A stretch of DNA of 64,000 bases. Source: Bradyrhizobium vignae (lineage in GTDB: Bacteria; Pseudomonadota; Alphaproteobacteria; Rhizobiales; Xanthobacteraceae). Each line of letters begins with the position of its first letter. Positions within the stretch are counted from its first letter, which is position 1. Positions 61,508 to 64,000 of the stretch are shown here, piece by piece. The stretch is taken from assembly GCF_004114425.1 (NCBI RefSeq), contig NZ_RDQF01000033.1, forward strand, positions 16,837 through 80,836, given 5' to 3'. The notes beneath the pieces were generated by a model, which was given only the letters and a program-made list of their open reading frames with translations, had not been told where the DNA came from and made no database searches. The position numbers and the translations under genes are program-made.

Positions 61508-61815
61508 TGTCGTATCCTCGCTGTTACGCCCGATGGCGATTTGATGCCGCGAGCCTAGGGCAGGTTCAACGGCACTGACGTGATCTTGGTCACATTCGAA
61601 ACTGCGAGCCGAGCTCACTCTTGGTCGGGTTGGCTTGTTCGCGGTTTGCTTCGAACTGCTCCCGAGCGGGTTCCCGGAAATGCGCTTTCACCGATCGTCG
61701 CAAAGGCGTCGCGTCGCGGCCCGCCCGCGAACAAGAATTCGTCCAGAAGCCCGCCTAGCACGCGTCAATCATTCGACAATTTGTCCCCTCCGCGACAGGA
61801 GCCGAGTTCCGTCCA
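61508..61815. other. Intergenic region
   Basis: About 300 bases, holding the promoter of the OmpA-family gene. No gene or clear operator seen. Confidence 0.4.
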
Positions 61816-62142
61816 GTGCCGAGGCCAATTGACCATCAGCGTGACTATCAGTTCTATCGCAGCGGCCCTCCGGATCGGACACTGTCCCTGAGCTCAACGC
61901 CCATTTATATCGGCGCAGCGATGATCGCAGTGGCAATCCTGCTGTCGACGCTGATCTCGGGGCTGACCTCCCGCTATATCGGGCTCGAAGGGCCGACCGA
62001 CGGGAACATGTGGCTGGTCGACCGCCTCACCGGCAGCGTTTATCGCTGCCAGGCGGAGGCACGCGGCAAGGCCGTGTGCGAGCCGGATGTCGCGACCGGA
62101 AGCCTCGGTGACCGGTCGAAGGCGCCGAAGGACGGCCGCTGA
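61816..62142 (+). CDS. Single-span membrane protein, unknown
   Basis: 108 residues from a GTG. One clear membrane segment at residues 30-52 (IYIGAAMIAVAILLSTLISG). The outer part has a short patch WLVDRLTGSVYRCQAEARGK with two Cys, a Tyr-Arg-Cys pattern seen in many small alphaproteobacterial membrane proteins. Function unknown. The ribosome-binding site is weak, so the start could differ. Confidence 0.6.
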   Translation: MPRPIDHQRDYQFYRSGPPDRTLSLSSTPIYIGAAMIAVAILLSTLISGLTSRYIGLEGPTDGNMWLVDRLTGSVYRCQAEARGKAVCEPDVATGSLGDRSKAPKDGR

Positions 62143-62234
62143 TCCTGTCTTCGCAGCGCAGCAAGATAATTGTGTCGCGTCCACACTTTCGTGTCACCCG
62201 CATCCGCGGCGATGATGGCCAGCACAAGGACAAC

Positions 62235-62395
62235 ATGATGAAGTCCGCCGCCGCGATAGGCGGTACGCCAGATGCCTCGGCCAAGATGGCGTCCAACAAG
62301 GAAATGGCCATGGCAGCACCGACATGAGCAATGGCAAGATGAAGAGTGCCTGCATGCACTACATGAAATCGCAGAAAGCAATGATGGCGAAGTAG
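62235..62395 (+). pseudogene. Frameshifted Met/Lys-rich small protein
   Basis: One frame reads MMKSAAAIGGTPDASAKMAS and then KEMAMAAPT before a TGA at 62325-62327. The next frame continues from an overlapping ATG as MSNGKMKSACMHYMKSQKAM to the TAG at 62395. Together they look like one Met/Lys-rich small protein with a Cys near its end. The overlap ATGA could also mean two coupled peptides. No signal peptide remains. Confidence 0.4.
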
Positions 62396-62514
62396 GCTTC
62401 GGCGCGTCATCCGCCGCGCTGTCAGCAGGTGGCAGCGCGGTTTTTCTTTGGCCGCTCCCGCGGTCCTCTTTCCTCCTTCTTGTTGGCGCGAATCCCGCTA
62501 CATTGCCTGCTGCA

Positions 62515-63675
62515 ATGTCCCGTACGCCCAAACCGCTTCCACTCACCACGACACAGGCCCGGCGGATCTGGCTGCATGCCCAGCGGCTGGACGAGCGCAT
62601 CCCGTTCGGCGACGGAGCGCAGGCCGTGGCGGACGCGGTCGCCCATCTCGGCTATGTGCAGATCGACACCATCAACGTCATCGAGCGGTGTCATCACCAC
62701 ATCCTGTTCAGCCGCATTCCGTCCTATCGTCGCGCCGATCTGGGCCAAGCCCAGAGCACCGACAAGAGCGTATTCGAATACTGGACGCATGCGTTGTCCT
62801 ACGTCCCGGCGAGCGATTTCCGCTTCTTCCTGCCGGCGATGCGCGAGCATCGGCGCGAGGGGCACAAATGGTTTGCTTCGGTGAAACCCGCCGACACGCG
62901 CAAGGTGATGCGGCTGCTGCGCGCCGGTCCGCTGACGATCCGCGACATCGATGACGACGTGCTGGTCGAGAAGGAGCATCTGTGGCAGAGCCGTAAGCCG
63001 TCGAAGCGGGCGTTGCAGCTCGCCTTCTATACCGGCGCCGTGACCATCAGTGAGCGCCAGGGCATGCTCAAGACGTACGAGCTGATGACGCGCCATTTCG
63101 GCTGGGACAAGCTGCCGAAGGCGGCGTCGGCTGGGGAGATCACGGCCTATCTGCTCGACCGCGCGCTGCGCTCGCAGGGCGTGGTCAGCCTCGATTCGGT
63201 CTGCCATCTCGACGCGCCGCGCAAGAAGGCGGTCGCGCGCCTGATCGCCTCGCGCGTCCGCCGCGGCGAGCTCCTGCCTGTTACGATCGAGGGCGCCGGC
63301 AAGCAGGAGCACTGGGCCTCGCCCGCAGCGTTGGAGCCGCATGAGGTATCGCCCGATCTCGTCCACATTCTTTCGCCGTTCGATCCCCTGATCATCCAGC
63401 GCAAGCGCACCAATCTGATCTTCGGCTACAACCACCTGTTCGAAGCCTATGTGCCGAAGGCCAAGCGCAAATTCGGCTACTTCGCGCTGCCCGTGCTGGT
63501 CGGCGACGAGATCGTCGCCGCGCTCGATCTCAAGACCGATCGGCAGGCGAAGAAGCTGTTGATGCAGAAATGGACCTGGGTCGGGCAGGGCAAGAAGACG
63601 GCGGGACGAAAGGAGCTCGAGCGCAAGATCGAGGACGAGCTCGATCGCTTCGAGCGGTTTCAATTGGCGGAGTGA
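62515..63675 (+). CDS. YcaQ-like DNA glycosylase (HTH_42 family)
   Basis: 386 residues from the ATG at 62515; the longer frame overlaps non-coding sequence. LTTTQARRIWLHAQRLDERI at the N-terminus and GYVQIDTINVIERCHHHILF, which holds the QID motif that YcaQ/AlkX uses for catalysis, are followed by the winged-helix family signature LSPFDPLIIQRKRTNLIFGY and FEAYVPKAKRKFGYFALPVL. The family removes alkylated bases and unhooks DNA crosslinks. No partner gene is nearby. Confidence 0.85.
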   Translation: MSRTPKPLPLTTTQARRIWLHAQRLDERIPFGDGAQAVADAVAHLGYVQIDTINVIERCHHHILFSRIPSYRRADLGQAQSTDKSVFEYWTHALSYVPASDFRFFLPAMREHRREGHKWFASVKPADTRKVMRLLRAGPLTIRDIDDDVLVEKEHLWQSRKPSKRALQLAFYTGAVTISERQGMLKTYELMTRHFGWDKLPKAASAGEITAYLLDRALRSQGVVSLDSVCHLDAPRKKAVARLIASRVRRGELLPVTIEGAGKQEHWASPAALEPHEVSPDLVHILSPFDPLIIQRKRTNLIFGYNHLFEAYVPKAKRKFGYFALPVLVGDEIVAALDLKTDRQAKKLLMQKWTWVGQGKKTAGRKELERKIEDELDRFERFQLAE

Positions 63676-63806
63676 GACGCCTTCTGCGTCGGCGCAATGG
63701 CTTGATCCGGCTGCGCCCCGTGCATTGCTCGCTCCATTGACTCTTTGCCCGCGATGCTCAAAACCGGCCACTCGGCCCACAAAAGCAACAACCCCGGGGG
63801 GAAGCC

Positions 63807-64000
63807 ATGAGCCAGACCACCTATGCCGGTTCCGCCGGCGGCGCCAAGAGCGCCAGCAAGAGCGACATCGAAACCTCGACCATCCGCGCCATCTCCTGGC
63901 GCCTGATTCCGTTCCTGGTGCTGGCCTACTTCTTCTCCTATCTCGACCGCGTCAATCTCGGCTTCGCCGCGCTGACCATGAACGCCGAGCTGAAATTCAC
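63807..64000 (+). CDS. MFS transporter, 3' end outside window
   Basis: 64 residues visible from the ATG at 63807, with GGGGGGAAG upstream. A charged cytoplasmic lead is followed by the first membrane segment (WRLIPFLVLAYFFSYLDRVN) and then GFAALTMNAELKF. The YLDRVNLGFA motif is very typical of the anion:cation symporter group (phthalate, hexuronate and 4-hydroxyphenylacetate carriers). The substrate cannot be named from this part. Confidence 0.85.
   Translation, partial: MSQTTYAGSAGGAKSASKSDIETSTIRAISWRLIPFLVLAYFFSYLDRVNLGFAALTMNAELKF

Overview
The window looks like a chromosomal stretch of a high-GC alphaproteobacterium, most likely Bradyrhizobium or a close relative. This is an inference from four things: strong G/C third positions, an ExoP/ExoY-type exopolysaccharide region, the mix of catabolic and housekeeping genes, and several families of palindromic intergenic elements that I associate with Bradyrhizobiaceae. 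No tRNA, rRNA, CRISPR array or intact insertion sequence was seen.

Layout. (1) 1-3.2 kb: the end of a TPR protein, a truncated 97%-like second copy of its 3' end about 1.2 kb downstream, a cluster of TTCCCTG motifs beside that copy, and a few small or hypothetical genes. (2) 3.3-31.2 kb: a phosphoesterase, then a large surface-polysaccharide region. It holds a lipid-linked sugar transferase, an ExoP/Wzc-type chain-length regulator and tyrosine kinase, four acyltransferase-3 membrane proteins, a Wzy-like polymerase, two Wzx-like flippases, four GT4 glycosyltransferases, two clan-A-like glycoside hydrolases and an aldose-epimerase-like protein. One hydrolase is a 1302-residue protein with four 166-residue repeats and a calcium-type secretion tail. 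(3) 31.2-34.5 kb: two gene relics back to back, a lytic transglycosylase, and phosphoglucomutase, which could feed sugar nucleotides to the polysaccharide genes. (4) 34.6-37.6 kb: a vanillate-demethylase-like operon (oxygenase, GntR regulator, reductase) with two matching palindromes upstream.

(5) 37.8-50.7 kb: a GGDEF-EAL protein, an NTF2-like gene divergent from a TetR gene with a clear operator pair, a GMC oxidoreductase, a HemC-type enzyme convergent with HemE, a frameshifted diguanylate cyclase, the slyX/trhO pair and gamma-glutamyltransferase. (6) 50.8-54.8 kb: a PaoABC-type periplasmic aldehyde oxidoreductase operon. (7) 54.8-64 kb: FKBP isomerase, CsbD-like, cupin, two VOC-fold proteins, a FecR/autotransporter-barrel pair, a PMT-type glycosyltransferase, an OmpA-family protein, a YcaQ-like protein and the start of an MFS transporter.

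The functional core is the polysaccharide region. A lipid-linked repeat unit would be started by the 4.6 kb gene, extended by the GT4 enzymes, decorated by acyltransferases, flipped, polymerised, and length-controlled by ExoP. Two hydrolases are placed to trim or remodel the product, one by a Sec route and one perhaps by type I secretion. The repeat-bearing hydrolase is the most unusual object in the window. Start codons were chosen by eye from ribosome-binding sites and family starts; several are GTG or TTG.
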